Assembly (NCBI RefSeq): GCF_002284565.1
Contig: NZ_NPKI01000014.1
Coordinates: 383-32,574, forward strand
DNA from: Mesorhizobium mediterraneum
GTDB taxonomy: Bacteria > Pseudomonadota > Alphaproteobacteria > Rhizobiales > Rhizobiaceae
Direction of reading: 5' to 3'
Length of the DNA: 32,192 bases
Position numbers and translations under genes: made by a program. A model generated the notes under the pieces. That model had not been told where the DNA came from, searched no databases, and worked only from the letters and a program-made list of their open reading frames with translations. Each line of letters opens with the position of its first letter. The first letter of the stretch is position 1. Positions 7,529 through 16,620 of the stretch are shown piece by piece.

Positions 7529-8245
7529 TCAGCCGACAGCGCTAAGAAGGAGAGCAACTTCCGTCGGTGCGAGGATCATTGCGTCGTGGCCAGTGGCGAG
7601 TTCCTGCCACGCCCAGCCATCCTGCTTCGCGACCCATTCTCGCGCTCCCGCCATCGGCGGGTGGAGTGGATTAGTGCAGACGACATAGGTTCGGGGCCTG
7701 CCGTTGCCGAGCGGGTGCACGAGCTTAAGTCCGCTTTCGTAGGTGCCTGCCGGATGCGGTGTTATCCGGCGCCGCACCCAGTCCGTGAGCGAGTGTCCCT
7801 CGGGAATGCCGAATGCTGTTGGCGGCGGAGTCGGCATGAAGATACCCCGTCCTTCCTCCGCAACCAATTTTCGACGGGCGGCGACGATGTCGGGGGGCAT
7901 GGTGCTGAATACACTTTGACCGCTCTCGACGATGGCGCCGTCGAGATAAACGAGATGGCTGATATGGTCGGGTATCCGGTCGGCGGCGCCGGTGATGCTG
8001 ATGCCGCCTAGACTGTGACCGACAAGGATCACATCGCTCAGCTCTTCCGTCACAATGTGGTTGACGATGTCGGTCACGAATGTGTCGGGCGTGATGTCCT
8101 TGCACAGCAAATGTGCGCGTTCGCCGACACCTGTCTGGGTCGGCGTGGTCACGTAGTATCCCATCTTGCGAAGATTGGCGGCCACGTCCCGCCAACACCA
8201 TCCGCCATGCCAGGCACCATGCACTAGCACATACGTCTTTGTCAT
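7529..8245 (-). CDS. Alpha/beta hydrolase related to the plant methylesterase (SABP2/MES) and EstC group
   Basis: 238 residues, full length for this group. The start TYVLVHGAWHGGWCW (4-18) carries the oxyanion HG motif, GHSLGG gives the nucleophile Ser78, and GHDAMILAP near the C-terminus gives His220. The Asp usually expected in the segment before LHPP is replaced (VVCTNPLHPP), so the acid residue is unclear. Relatives hydrolyse small carboxyl esters, including plant methyl-salicylate and methyl-jasmonate type esters; that specificity here is inference from motif resemblance. It lies 266 bp after fixX on the same strand without a visible promoter of its own, so it may be read through from fixABCX. 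Confidence 0.85.
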   Translation of the reverse strand: MTKTYVLVHGAWHGGWCWRDVAANLRKMGYYVTTPTQTGVGERAHLLCKDITPDTFVTDIVNHIVTEELSDVILVGHSLGGISITGAADRIPDHISHLVYLDGAIVESGQSVFSTMPPDIVAARRKLVAEEGRGIFMPTPPPTAFGIPEGHSLTDWVRRRITPHPAGTYESGLKLVHPLGNGRPRTYVVCTNPLHPPMAGAREWVAKQDGWAWQELATGHDAMILAPTEVALLLSAVG

Positions 8246-8511
8246 GGGTTGTGCCGTTCCACTTGCTCACCGGCCGTTGTGGCTGCCATCCGGCACGATG
8301 GCCGGACGTTGTCCCAAAGGGGCTCGACCACGTGACCGGTGGTAAGTCCGGCGCACAGGGCACCGCCGTGGCCTGAGGACACCGCTAACGAGTCGAGGAA
8401 ATTTGAATTGCGAAAGGCCAATATTCACTAGCTCTTTGCAAGTGGATGGAGAGGCTCATGGTGTGCCGCAGTTGCTCGCTGCCGGCATGCTCTTGGCACG
8501 GTCCTGGCTGA

Positions 8512-8811
8512 TCATCCGAACTTGAACAGGACACCAAAGCCGCCGCGCGGATAGTTCCACTCGATGTCGCCGCCTTTCTCGCACAATATCCGGCAGGTGC
8601 CGCATTCCATGCAGCCGTCGGCGGTGATCTCGACTTGACCCTTGTCATTCAACTCATAGCATTTCGCTGGACAGACGTAGGTCAACGCAAGCAAGTTCGC
8701 GCTTGGCTTGTCGTGCGGTCGCACTATAATATGGGGGCGGCCGGAATCGACCAGATAGCGGTTCTGGTAAAGCTTGTCCTCGACACGAACCTTCGTCACT
8801 GCGATCGTCAT
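8512..8811 (-). CDS. fixX: FixX, ferredoxin-like protein of the FixABCX complex
   Basis: 99 residues, normal length. FixX carries the iron-sulfur centre that receives low-potential electrons from the FixABC bifurcating flavoprotein complex and passes them towards nitrogenase. Cysteines at 47 and 51 (CPAKC) and the set C67-x2-C70-x2-C73-x3-C77 are present. It follows fixC by 12 bp and ends the fixABCX operon. Confidence 0.95.
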   Translation of the reverse strand: MTIAVTKVRVEDKLYQNRYLVDSGRPHIIVRPHDKPSANLLALTYVCPAKCYELNDKGQVEITADGCMECGTCRILCEKGGDIEWNYPRGGFGVLFKFG

Positions 8812-8823
8812 CTTGTACCCTCT

Positions 8824-10128
8824 TCAGCGCCATGCCAATGCCAGGCGGACCGCGTCGCTGACCAACCCCCAGCGCGAGCGCGCGTTGATGAAGGCGGCCG
8901 TGGTGTTCTTTTCCTTCTCGATCTTCGGCGTGCCGTCGACACGCATGAAGTTCTGAGCGGCATGCGACATCAACCGCGGATAGCTGTCAAAAAAGTTGCT
9001 GGAATTGGTGTGGAGTAAGGCTGGCATGTCCTTGTATTTCTTAAGATCCTTGATCACAAAGGAGTCATCCAGCATCGTCTTGTAGAGCGCAAGGTTCGCT
9101 TTGGTCATAGGACCGTTGCGGCTTTTGACTTTGACGATCGCCTCAGCCGCGACACGACCCGAGGTCATGGCAAGGTTCGAACCCTCACGGTGAATGGCAT
9201 TGTTCAGTTGCGCTGCGTCGCCGACGATGACCCAACCGTCGCCGAAGAGCTGCGGAATGGCCCTGTAACCACCTTCGGGGATAAGATGGGCGGCATATTC
9301 TTTCACCTCCGAGCCAGCGATCAGCGGCCGGATCGAAGGATGGTTTTTCATCGCATCTAGGAGGGCGGACGGGCTCTCCATCGTCGCGGCGAAATCCGAG
9401 ACCAGGCAGCCGATGCCGAGTGAAATCGACTCCTTGTTGGTGTAAAGGAAGCCGAGCCCGGCCATGCTGCGAGAGATCGTGCCCACGGCCTCGATTACGC
9501 AGCCTTCATCGCCCTTGACACCGAACCGCTGGCCAATGACCTCTTCGGGCAAGAAATGCATTTCCTTGACGGCAAGCGCCACGGTCTCCGGCTTCGGCAT
9601 CTCGCGCAGGCCTGCGCGAGTGCCAAGCAATCCCGACACCCCTTCTGCGAGAACGACCACATTCGCGAAGACCACTCCGCCAGCCCGGTCTGTGCGGACG
9701 CCGATCACCTTGCCATTGCCATCACGGACGAGTTCCGTCGCGGTCGTCTCACACAGGACCGTCGCGCCAGCCTCGCGCACCTTGCGGGAAAACCATTTGT
9801 CGAACTGGGCGCGGATGATCGTGTAGCGGTTGGGTTTCGCCTCATTGAAGTCGTCCGACCGGTAATGAATTCCGGTGTGAGACGTGTCGTCCATCACCCA
9901 AAGTCGCTGTTCGACCAGGTGCCGCTCGAGGGGCGCATCATCCCGGAAGTCCGGGATGATCTTCTCCAGCATGTTCGCGTACATTATGGCACCCTGGACG
10001 TTCTTAGAGCCCGGATATTCCCCGCGCTCCAACTGCAGTACCTTCAGCCCCTTGCTTGCCAAAGTGTAAGCAGCTGCGTTTCCGGACATGCCGGCTCCGA
10101 CCACAATGGCATCGAATTGTTCAATCAT
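8824..10128 (-). CDS. fixC: FixC, flavoprotein dehydrogenase of the FixABCX complex
   Basis: 434 residues, related to ETF-ubiquinone oxidoreductase. It begins [20 protein letters not shown], an FAD-binding Rossmann motif GxGxSG-like, with a later GDAAQLNN segment typical of the second FAD contact. I chose ATG 10128 because GAGG lies close upstream and this leaves 10 bp after fixB; a longer frame starting at 10149 would overlap fixB without a good site. FixC is thought to take electrons from FixAB and reduce quinone in a bifurcating reaction that also drives FixX. Confidence 0.95.
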   Translation of the reverse strand: MIEQFDAIVVGAGMSGNAAAYTLASKGLKVLQLERGEYPGSKNVQGAIMYANMLEKIIPDFRDDAPLERHLVEQRLWVMDDTSHTGIHYRSDDFNEAKPNRYTIIRAQFDKWFSRKVREAGATVLCETTATELVRDGNGKVIGVRTDRAGGVVFANVVVLAEGVSGLLGTRAGLREMPKPETVALAVKEMHFLPEEVIGQRFGVKGDEGCVIEAVGTISRSMAGLGFLYTNKESISLGIGCLVSDFAATMESPSALLDAMKNHPSIRPLIAGSEVKEYAAHLIPEGGYRAIPQLFGDGWVIVGDAAQLNNAIHREGSNLAMTSGRVAAEAIVKVKSRNGPMTKANLALYKTMLDDSFVIKDLKKYKDMPALLHTNSSNFFDSYPRLMSHAAQNFMRVDGTPKIEKEKNTTAAFINARSRWGLVSDAVRLALAWR

Positions 10129-10138
10129 GTCCTCTCCC

Positions 10139-11248
10139 TCAACTCGCAAGCTTGTCTCGACTGTGCGGCGACAGCCGCCGGGTGAAGGCTTCCGTCAGTG
10201 CGGGCAGGAAGCGGATTGCATCCGTGACGATCCCGAGGTGGGCGAACTCGAAAATCGGCGCGTTCGGATCGGTGTTGATCGCGACGATGAGATCGGCCCC
10301 CTCGACCCCAACTCGGTGCTGGATGGCGCCGGAAATTCCGGCCGCGATGTAAAGCTTCGGTCGAATGGTCTTGCCAGTTTGGCCAATCTGCCGATCAGCC
10401 GGCATCCAGCCCTTCTGGACCAAGGGGCGCGAACAGCCATGCTCGGCGCCGATCGCTCGGGCAAGATTCTTCACAAGCTGAAGGTTCTCCGCCGCGCCGA
10501 GACCGAGGCCTCCCGCAACCACGACATCCGCATAGGCAAGATTTGCCATTGCCGACTGGTTATCCGGCAGGAAGCCGAGGACTTTGGTGACGATATCGTC
10601 CTCAACGAGCGACAGCTTGTGCCGCATGACACGCCCGACCGGCTTATCCACCCGCTGCGGCATAGGCATGACCCTTGGTCGCACCGTCGCCATTTGCGGC
10701 CGGTAGTTTAGTGTATAGATCGTACACAACAACGAGCCACCAAAAGTCGGACGGGTCGCGGCGAGTGAACCGTCGGAATCTACATCAAGTTCTGTGCAGT
10801 CGGCCGTGAGCCCCGTCTGCAGGGTCGTCGCTACCGAGCCCGCAAGATCCCTGCCCAGTGTGGTCGCGCCGAGAAGGAGGATTTCGGGTTTATGGGTATT
10901 GACCAGATCCGTGAGCGCCTTGGCGAACGGCTCGTTCCGGTAGTCGGCGAGCGGCGGCGCATCGACGATGTAGACAAGATCCGCCCCGTAAGCGAAGGCC
11001 TCGGCAACAGCGTCCTCGACCATCTCGCCCGGCGGTCCCAGCACGACGCCCGCGAGCTGGACTTCAAGCTTGTCGGCTAATTTGCGGCCTTCACCCAGCA
11101 GTTCGAATGATACAGGATGCACATTGCCGCGTTCGAGCTCGAGGAAGACCCACACGTGCCGGTAGTCTTTGAAACGGTCGGGAAGTTCTTTCTTTACACC
11201 GGCACGGCCGGGGGCAATGCGAGGGGTAGTTTGGCTTGCGGTCGACAT
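10139..11248 (-). CDS. fixB: FixB, electron-transfer flavoprotein alpha subunit
   Basis: 369 residues. The N-terminal portion begins with a variable 30-residue stretch, then [13 protein letters not shown], and the C-terminal ETF-alpha FAD motif includes [13 protein letters not shown] and the [12 protein letters not shown] segment. With FixA it forms the flavin heterodimer of the FixABCX complex. ATG 11248 has GGAG seven bases upstream; an in-frame ATG at 11293 overlaps fixA and is less likely. It is spaced 16 bp from fixA and 10 bp from fixC. Confidence 0.95.
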   Translation of the reverse strand: MSTASQTTPRIAPGRAGVKKELPDRFKDYRHVWVFLELERGNVHPVSFELLGEGRKLADKLEVQLAGVVLGPPGEMVEDAVAEAFAYGADLVYIVDAPPLADYRNEPFAKALTDLVNTHKPEILLLGATTLGRDLAGSVATTLQTGLTADCTELDVDSDGSLAATRPTFGGSLLCTIYTLNYRPQMATVRPRVMPMPQRVDKPVGRVMRHKLSLVEDDIVTKVLGFLPDNQSAMANLAYADVVVAGGLGLGAAENLQLVKNLARAIGAEHGCSRPLVQKGWMPADRQIGQTGKTIRPKLYIAAGISGAIQHRVGVEGADLIVAINTDPNAPIFEFAHLGIVTDAIRFLPALTEAFTRRLSPHSRDKLAS

Positions 11249-11264
11249 TTTCTGCTCCTGGCCG

Positions 11265-12116
11265 TCACGTGCCGCTGTTGAAGGCCAGCTCATGTTCCAG
11301 CGCCGGCCGGCGGGTTAAGATATCGGCGATGAGTTCATCGGCTATGTCCTGCAAGCCCCTTTCCGCGGTGTCGATCTGCGCCGCGCTTTCTGCCCGTGCG
11401 GTGGGGGCGAAAACACGCTTGACGACTGTCGGCGAGCCACGCAGACCGCACCGGGTGAGATCGTCAATGCCGGCGTCGGCTGCAGTCCACTTCACGACTT
11501 GGCTGCGCGCCGCGCAAAGAGCCTGCTGGAGCGAGCCCCGGCGGATTTCGTTGGTGTCTTCCAGCATGGTAATGAGGCAAGGGAGTCTGCTCTTCAGCAA
11601 CTGGGTGCCGCCTTCGGCGCGACGCGCGACTTCGATCTCGCGCGTTTTGAGATCGATGGAGGCAATCTTCGCGACATAGGTAAGTTGCGATAGATCCAGG
11701 CGCTTGGCTATGCCGGGTCCGACCTGGGCGGTATCGCCGTCAATCGTCTGCTTGCCGGTGAAGACGATGTCCGGCCTGCCGAAAGTCTCCCCAATTTTTG
11801 CGATTGCTTGCGAAAGAGCAAAGGAGGTCGCCAGCGTATCGGATCCGGCAAAATAGCGGTCCGTCAAGAGAACTGCTCGGTCAGCACCGTAACCGAGCGC
11901 CTTTCGCAGCGAGTCCTCCGCCATGGGCGGACCCATTGTGAGCACAGTAACCTCGCCACCATGAACGTCGCGCAGTTTGAGCGCTTCTTCGAGGGCGAAC
12001 AGGTCGTAAGGATTGATGATGGTCGGCACACCCTGACGCATGATCGTGTTCGTCACCGGGTGGACGCGGATCTGTGCCGAATCCGGCACCTGCTTGATGC
12101 AGATTACGATGTGCAT
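11265..12116 (-). CDS. fixA: FixA, electron-transfer flavoprotein beta subunit
   Basis: 283 residues, beginning [20 protein letters not shown], the standard FixA/ETF-beta start, with [14 protein letters not shown] and [14 protein letters not shown] further on. It accepts electrons from NADH in the FixABCX bifurcating complex. I place the start at ATG 12116 rather than 12164, because only the shorter form begins at the conserved MHIVICIKQ and follows the predicted transcription start (about 12163) by a sensible 47 nt. It is the first gene of fixABCX, which has its own -24/-12 promoter and NifA site. Confidence 0.95.
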   Translation of the reverse strand: MHIVICIKQVPDSAQIRVHPVTNTIMRQGVPTIINPYDLFALEEALKLRDVHGGEVTVLTMGPPMAEDSLRKALGYGADRAVLLTDRYFAGSDTLATSFALSQAIAKIGETFGRPDIVFTGKQTIDGDTAQVGPGIAKRLDLSQLTYVAKIASIDLKTREIEVARRAEGGTQLLKSRLPCLITMLEDTNEIRRGSLQQALCAARSQVVKWTAADAGIDDLTRCGLRGSPTVVKRVFAPTARAESAAQIDTAERGLQDIADELIADILTRRPALEHELAFNSGT

Positions 12117-12172
12117 TGGCGATTTCTCTAAGCTCCCAGTCCGGATGCGTGCTTGGCGGTTCACCTCATGCC

Positions 12173-12188
12173 TGCATCGTTCATGCCA
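12173..12188 (-). promoter_or_regulatory. Sigma54 (-24/-12) promoter of fixABCX
   Basis: Minus-strand reading TGGCATGAACGATGCA: GG and GC are separated by 10 bases, with a good TGGCATG -24 box and ATGCA at -12. Predicted start of transcription is near 12163, about 47 nt before fixA. Confidence 0.8.
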
Positions 12189-12258
12189 AGTCTTCTGCCT
12201 GCCTCTATTCCAGAAGGTGGCTTCGTTTGCTTCCGAGGAGCGTCATGAGGACTGGATT

Positions 12259-12274
12259 TGTCGACTTCTCGACA
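12259..12274. promoter_or_regulatory. NifA upstream activator site of fixABCX
   Basis: TGT-CGACTTCTCG-ACA, an exact TGT-N10-ACA match, 71 bp upstream of the fixA -24 element and just after the nifW stop codon. Confidence 0.8.
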
Positions 12275-12302
12275 TTGTCGCGTCGCAGCCGTGTCGGGCT
12301 CA

Positions 12303-12680
12303 TTACTTTCCGAACCGCTTCAGTGCAGAGTCGAGCGGGACGAAGGCGCGGCCAGGTGCGGGACATATGTTTGGATCGTGGTCCCTTAGCACCTTGAACA
12401 CACGTTGCGTGAGCGGCGAGGAAGTCGCGAAATCTTCGTAGGCGCGTTCCAGCTTGGCGCGCACCCGCGCGGCGATTACCTGGTCAGGCAGACCGGAGAA
12501 ATCTTCTTCGGCAAGGTATTGGCCCACGCGCTTCATGATATGGAGCCGCGAGACATTCATCACTTTCGGGTCGTAGGAGACGCCAAGGCAGGCGAAGAAG
12601 TCCTCCGCAGCCGACAGGCCTTTCAGTCGCGCCAGGATATCGGTGCGATCGATCGGGCGGCTGTCAGCGGAGCAGTTCAT
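12303..12680 (-). CDS. nifW: NifW, nitrogenase-stabilising/protective protein
   Basis: 125 residues, normal for the family. Recognisable features are ILARLKGLSAAEDFFACLGV, YDPKVMNVSRLHIMKRVGQY and the end VFKVLRDHDPNICPAPGRAFVPLDSALKRF. NifW helps maintain or mature the MoFe protein, chiefly under oxygen exposure. ATG 12680 has GGGAG six bases upstream; the longer open frame to 12848 reads low-complexity sequence and is rejected. It follows nifS by 181 bp on the same strand and probably shares the iscN promoter. Confidence 0.94.
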   Translation of the reverse strand: MNCSADSRPIDRTDILARLKGLSAAEDFFACLGVSYDPKVMNVSRLHIMKRVGQYLAEEDFSGLPDQVIAARVRAKLERAYEDFATSSPLTQRVFKVLRDHDPNICPAPGRAFVPLDSALKRFGK

Positions 12681-12861
12681 TGTATTCTCCCGGCGCGAAA
12701 TTGTGGTGTCGATGCGTTGGTGACATTGCTGACGGCGTGCCGACCTCTGACACGGCGGCTGGGGCAAGAGACTTGGTGATCTCAAGCTTTTCTGAAGTGG
12801 TGAAGGCGACCCCGGGTTTGACCGCTCTCCATTGCGCAGGGTCGTCACGTTGAGGAAGACC

Positions 12862-14073
12862 TCACGGCTCGTCGGCTATTGTGCCGCTCGGACCCGGGCC
12901 GGAATGAAGCTGTTCTGCACCTCGCCCGCACAGTCCAGCACTGGGAAGGGCCCGTAGCTTCTCGGTGATCGCAGGCAGGACCTCAAGCACGCGGTCTACG
13001 TCATCTTCGCCGTTGTCACGCGACAAGGAGAAGCGGACTGCCCCACATGCCGCGTTCATAGCGATCAGAACATGGCTCGGTTCCAGTGAGCCAGAGGCAC
13101 AGGCGGACCCGGCGGAACAGGCGATTCCCAGCCGGCTCAGGACAATTGGGATTGCATCGCCTTCGATACCTTCGAATCCAATGTTTGCAGTGTTTGGCAA
13201 TCGCTCTTGCGGATCGCCGTTGATGGATGTGTTTGGGATGCGCTGGATGATCCCGTTCTCAAGGCGGTCGCGCAACCATTTTATTCGTTTTGTCTCGTCC
13301 ATGAATTTCAAGGCGAGTTCGGCCGCCATGCCCAGTCCGACTATGCCGGGTGTGTTTTCAGTGCCTGCACGCCGGTCGCGCTCTTGGTGCCCACCCTTGA
13401 TCATGGAGGAGAAGCGCACGCCACGTCTTACATAAAGCGCGCCTATCCCCTTTGGACCATGCAGCTTGTGGGCGGAGAGCGACAGCATGTCGATCGCGGT
13501 CGATTTCAGCTCAATCGGAAGCCTTCCGACCGCCTGCACTGCATCAGTGTGGAAAAGCGCGCCGACTTCCCTGGCTAGATCGGCAAGCTTAACCACGGGA
13601 AAGATCGTACCGGTCTCATTGTTCGCCCACATTATCGAGACGATTGCCACTTGTGGGGTGAGGGCGGTTCTGTAGGCGTCCAGGTCGAGCCGGCCGTGGT
13701 GATCGACTGGGATAATGTGCACCTTGACGCCGCGCGTCTTTTCAAGGTGCGCGCACAACTTCAGAACGGCCGGATGTTCAACCGCGGAAGTCACTATTTC
13801 CGTTCGGTCGGGCATCACCTCCAGCGCCGAAAGGATGGCTGTACTGTCGCTTTCAGTCCCGCCCGAGGTGAAGATGATCTCGTCCTCGAATCCCGCGCCG
13901 ATGAGGGCTTGCAACTGTTGCCTCGCCTTTCTCACGGCTTCAGCAACCGATGCGCCATAGGTGTGCATGGACGAATGATTGCCAAATTGCTCCGTAAAGA
14001 AAGGCAACATCGCTCCAACGACTGCAGGATCAACCCGCGTCGTTGCGTTGTTGTCGAGATAGACAGGGCTCAT
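12862..14073 (-). CDS. nifS: NifS, cysteine desulfurase
   Basis: 403 residues. NifS removes sulfur from L-cysteine for nitrogenase Fe-S clusters. It starts MSPVYLDNNATTRVDP; SLSAHKLHGPKG carries the PLP lysine K203, and CSAGSACASGSLEPSHVL holds the sulfur-carrying C325. The last 25 residues or so, rich in Gly and Pro, extend past the usual family end. AAGGA precedes the ATG. The expected scaffold partner NifU is only a decayed stub immediately upstream, so NifS here must work with IscN or with a scaffold encoded elsewhere. Confidence 0.97.
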   Translation of the reverse strand: MSPVYLDNNATTRVDPAVVGAMLPFFTEQFGNHSSMHTYGASVAEAVRKARQQLQALIGAGFEDEIIFTSGGTESDSTAILSALEVMPDRTEIVTSAVEHPAVLKLCAHLEKTRGVKVHIIPVDHHGRLDLDAYRTALTPQVAIVSIMWANNETGTIFPVVKLADLAREVGALFHTDAVQAVGRLPIELKSTAIDMLSLSAHKLHGPKGIGALYVRRGVRFSSMIKGGHQERDRRAGTENTPGIVGLGMAAELALKFMDETKRIKWLRDRLENGIIQRIPNTSINGDPQERLPNTANIGFEGIEGDAIPIVLSRLGIACSAGSACASGSLEPSHVLIAMNAACGAVRFSLSRDNGEDDVDRVLEVLPAITEKLRALPSAGLCGRGAEQLHSGPGPSGTIADEP

Positions 14074-14099
14074 GGGAGTGATCCTTCAACTGCTGAAAT

Positions 14100-14403
14100 G
14101 ATTCAAGGGTAGGCGGGCCATTGAACCTCTGGCGCATATCGTATCTGGTAAGGTGGGCGGCCGGGCGAGCGATGGCTTGGCTGACCGGTCGCTGTCGACA
14201 TTGCCCTTTGGTGGCGGCATCCGCCGGGAATTCAGCTGTTTCGGGCAATTTTGTTTGCTTGCCCACGGCAACGATCGATGATCGCGATTTCGCGCATCAC
14301 CGAACGCAATTGTTCCGGGCCGACAGTGCGTGTCGGCCGGTTCCAGAGCGCCGGCGGTTACCGGTTCGACGCAGTATTCCTTGGCGTCGCTATAGTCGAA
14401 CAT
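14100..14403 (-). pseudogene. nifU: Decayed nifU (N-terminal stub)
   Basis: From ATG 14403, with GAGG upstream, the frame reads MFDYSDAKEYCVEPVTAGAL then GTIAFGDARN, which matches the start of NifU (MxDYSxKVKE...NPxNAG...GSxxCGDA) with a one-residue loss in the KVKE segment and the scaffold Cys replaced by Phe. Similarity stops after about 45 codons and the rest of the frame is unlike NifU. The central ferredoxin-like cysteines and the C-terminal Nfu domain are missing; intact NifU is around 280-300 residues. The position between iscN and nifS is the usual one for rhizobial iscN-nifU-nifS-nifW operons. The call rests on short motif matching and on position. Confidence 0.6.
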
Positions 14404-14420
14404 AGCCTGTTCCCTCGCAA

Positions 14421-14738
14421 TCATTTGCAGGACTTGCCGCAGCCGCACGTCTCACGCGCATTGGGGTTATCGAAAACAAAGCCGGATGTTTCGAGCCCAG
14501 TGACGAAGTCCACGGTCATGCCGGCGGCATGGGGTTGGGAGCCTCTATCCATGAACACCTTGAGCCCATCTCGCTCGATGATCGCATCGCCCTCACGTGA
14601 GACGCTCTCCAGGCCCATTGAGTATTGGAAGCCGGCGCAGCCGGCATGGACCATGATGCGAAATCCTTCCGCCGGCTCGCTGGCGCGGTAAAGAGCGGCC
14701 TTGATGGCGGCAACAGCGTTGTCGGTGAGCGTAATCAT
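14421..14738 (-). CDS. iscN: IscN/HesB A-type iron-sulfur carrier
   Basis: 105 residues, A-type carrier family. MITLTDNAVAAIKAAL begins the domain, and cluster-binding cysteines are C34 (HAGCAGFQY) and C98/C100 in the C-terminal CGCGKSC. It holds or delivers Fe-S clusters during nitrogenase maturation. ATG 14738 has AGGAG nine bases upstream; the extra codons back to 14777 are read through the leader. It is the first gene of the iscN-(nifU remnant)-nifS-nifW operon behind a -24/-12 promoter. Confidence 0.93.
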   Translation of the reverse strand: MITLTDNAVAAIKAALYRASEPAEGFRIMVHAGCAGFQYSMGLESVSREGDAIIERDGLKVFMDRGSQPHAAGMTVDFVTGLETSGFVFDNPNARETCGCGKSCK

Positions 14739-14779
14739 GGCTCGATTTCTCCTCGGTCCGACGTTTTCGCGGATCATCT

Positions 14780-14795
14780 CGCATGGACCGTGCCA
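14780..14795 (-). promoter_or_regulatory. Sigma54 (-24/-12) promoter of iscN-nifS-nifW
   Basis: Minus-strand reading TGGCACGGTCCATGCG: perfect TGGCACG at -24, ATGC at -12, ten bases between GG and GC. Predicted start near 14770, about 32 nt before iscN. Confidence 0.8.
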
Positions 14796-14859
14796 AAGGG
14801 AAGACGTGTCAAAAACCGTAGGACATCCCGACGTCTCTTATGCTCGATTGCTGGGGAGA

Positions 14860-14875
14860 CGTCCGACAACCGACA
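14860..14875. promoter_or_regulatory. Probable NifA site of iscN, one mismatch
   Basis: CGT-CCGACAACCG-ACA differs from TGT-N10-ACA by one base and lies 65 bp upstream of the iscN -24 element. It is the best candidate I see in the iscN upstream region. Confidence 0.45.
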
Positions 14876-14990
14876 CTTACTGTCGGGTTTGTCGCGTCCG
14901 CGTCACAGGAAGGGCGCCTGAGTTCGCGATGCACTCACGCGTAAAGCAATGAACAGAGCCAAAGATGTTCAGAGCTTGCCGCGGAGCAAC

Positions 14991-15006
14991 TGGCACGATT
15001 TTTGTG
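14991..15006 (+). promoter_or_regulatory. Degenerate sigma54-like promoter before hmuS
   Basis: TGGCACGATTTTTGTG has a perfect -24 box and correct spacing, but the -12 dinucleotide is GT instead of GC, which normally weakens or abolishes function. It would start transcription near 15018, upstream of the small ORF at 15087 and hmuS. Confidence 0.3.
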
Positions 15007-15086
15007 AAGCCTTCGTTGCGGCGGCAAAATTGCCGGCCGATTCACCTTTGGGTTGCCCTCGCAATCGAAGAACGAAGGAAAGCAAT

Positions 15087-15320
15087 ATGATCCATCAGAC
15101 CCGCCTTGAGTGGGAAAGCAGCACCGCCGGTGGTACCCGAATGCTCGATCGGCCGATTGGCGCCGACCACCCAACAATCGCTCTCTACCGGCGATTGGCC
15201 GCTGACCGCCCGGAGACAGGATTCGACTGGCATGTGCCTGACGATCGATCGCGTCCGCCGTGCACACCCCTGAGGCCCGTTTTTCGATCGATCGTCAAAA
15301 GAAGAACGGGGCGGGGGTAA
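15087..15320 (+). CDS. Small ORF directly upstream of hmuS, unknown
   Basis: 77 codons starting at an ATG with AAGGA seven or eight bases upstream, and ending four bases before the hmuS start, so the two look co-translated. The product (starting MIHQTRLEWESSTAGGTRML) matches no family I know and is not the short HemP/HmuP protein that often accompanies haem genes. The arginine-rich end suggests it may only be a spurious frame. Treat as hypothetical. Confidence 0.35.
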   Translation: MIHQTRLEWESSTAGGTRMLDRPIGADHPTIALYRRLAADRPETGFDWHVPDDRSRPPCTPLRPVFRSIVKRRTGRG

Positions 15321-15324
15321 AAAC

Positions 15325-16461
15325 ATGGATCAGCGCAAGAAGCGGTCGCCCAACGAAATCCGGCGTGCGTGGGAAGTCTGTCCGAACATTCCCGCGCGTG
15401 ATTTCGCCGCCCAATTGGCCATTTCGGAAGCGGAACTGGTCGCGGCCCATTGCGGTTTCGGCGCGGCACGCATCGACCCGCGCGTCAATCACCTTCTGAC
15501 GGGCCTCGAATTCGTGGGCGAAGTGAGGGCGCTGACCCGCAATCAAGGTGCCGTGCACGAAAAGATTGGCGTCTTCAACAGAGTGATAACCGGCAACAAT
15601 CACGCCATGGTCCTTGGTGACGAATTCGACCTTCGCGTCTTCCCGCAGGCTTGGAGGTATGGTTTCGCTGTTGAAAGGCGCCATCGCGGCGGAATCCAGC
15701 GCAGTTTGCAATTCTTCGACGCCACCGGCGCAGCAGTGCATAAGGTGCATCTCAGGCCGGTCTCCAACCTTCATGCCTATCGAAAGCTGGTGGCCGAGCT
15801 CGTATCCGCCAACCAGGAGCCGACCATGTCGCTTAAGGCGAGAGTAGCCGACCTGGGCGCGAGGACTGCGGACTGGGCCGGCACGGTGGACGACCTACGC
15901 GAGCACTGGAGCCGGCTGACTGACGTCAACCTTCTAAAGACGCTCAAGCTCAGCCGCTGCCAGGCTTTGCGCATGGTCGGCCAGGATTACGCTTGGCTGC
16001 TCGACAATGCCGCAGTTGGCGCCGTGCTCCAGCGTGCGGCCGAAGACGAATTGCCGATCATGTGCTTCGTCGGCAACCGAGGTTCTATCCAGACCCATTC
16101 CGGCTTAATCAAGTCGGTCAAGCAGATCGGGCCGTGCATCTATGTGCTGGACGAAACGTTCCGGCTGCATCTCAGGACCCACCAAATCCGTGAGGTTTGG
16201 GCCGTGCGCAAGCCGACCAATGACAGTCACGTCACCTCGCTCGAAGCATATGGGTCCGACGGCAAGATTATCATCCAGTTGTTCGGTGCGCGCAAGGAAG
16301 GCGAACGCGAGCGCGACGACTGGCGGGTTCTGGCGGAAAACCTGCCTCGTTTCCCCGACAGCTACATGAGAAAAGACCGATCGTCGTCGGTGGGACGCCG
16401 GCGCCCATCTGCCTCCGCAGCCAGTAGCCGGGCATTGAAGCCGAGATCGGGGACACGATGA
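15325..16461 (+). CDS. hmuS: HmuS/HemS-family haem-degrading/haem-utilisation protein
   Basis: 378 residues. The family binds haem in the cytoplasm after uptake and degrades it or passes it on, releasing iron. It shows the two-repeat layout: N-terminal ARDFAAQLAISEAELVAAHC, VHEKIGVF and LQFFDATGAAVHKVHLRP in the first half; MCFVGNRGSIQTHSG and LRTHQIREVWAVRKPT in the second. The last 35 or so residues are serine/arginine-rich and not part of the family fold, so the original end may have been replaced. GGGGG lies upstream of the ATG. No receptor or ABC transporter genes lie beside it. Confidence 0.92.
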   Translation: MDQRKKRSPNEIRRAWEVCPNIPARDFAAQLAISEAELVAAHCGFGAARIDPRVNHLLTGLEFVGEVRALTRNQGAVHEKIGVFNRVITGNNHAMVLGDEFDLRVFPQAWRYGFAVERRHRGGIQRSLQFFDATGAAVHKVHLRPVSNLHAYRKLVAELVSANQEPTMSLKARVADLGARTADWAGTVDDLREHWSRLTDVNLLKTLKLSRCQALRMVGQDYAWLLDNAAVGAVLQRAAEDELPIMCFVGNRGSIQTHSGLIKSVKQIGPCIYVLDETFRLHLRTHQIREVWAVRKPTNDSHVTSLEAYGSDGKIIIQLFGARKEGERERDDWRVLAENLPRFPDSYMRKDRSSSVGRRRPSASAASSRALKPRSGTR

Positions 16462-16620
16462 CGCAATAAGCGCGCTGTATTATCGTAACGCGATGAGCAG
16501 GAAGCAATTTGGCGCTGCCCCATCGACCGCATGGTTACGACGAAGCCGCGGCCTTTGGGCCGAGCTCAGAGGTGACAATAGCGTGAACGCCGCCGACCGT
16601 CGTCACTCCCCACCAGGCGG

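Noticed and set aside
8494..8510. Sigma54 promoter on the + strand after fixX
   Set aside because: TGGCACGGTCCTGGCT has a good -24 box but no GC at the -12 position and points away from all genes on that side.
9556..10185. 209-codon open frame opposite fixC
   Set aside because: It is a shadow of fixC with no recognisable family.
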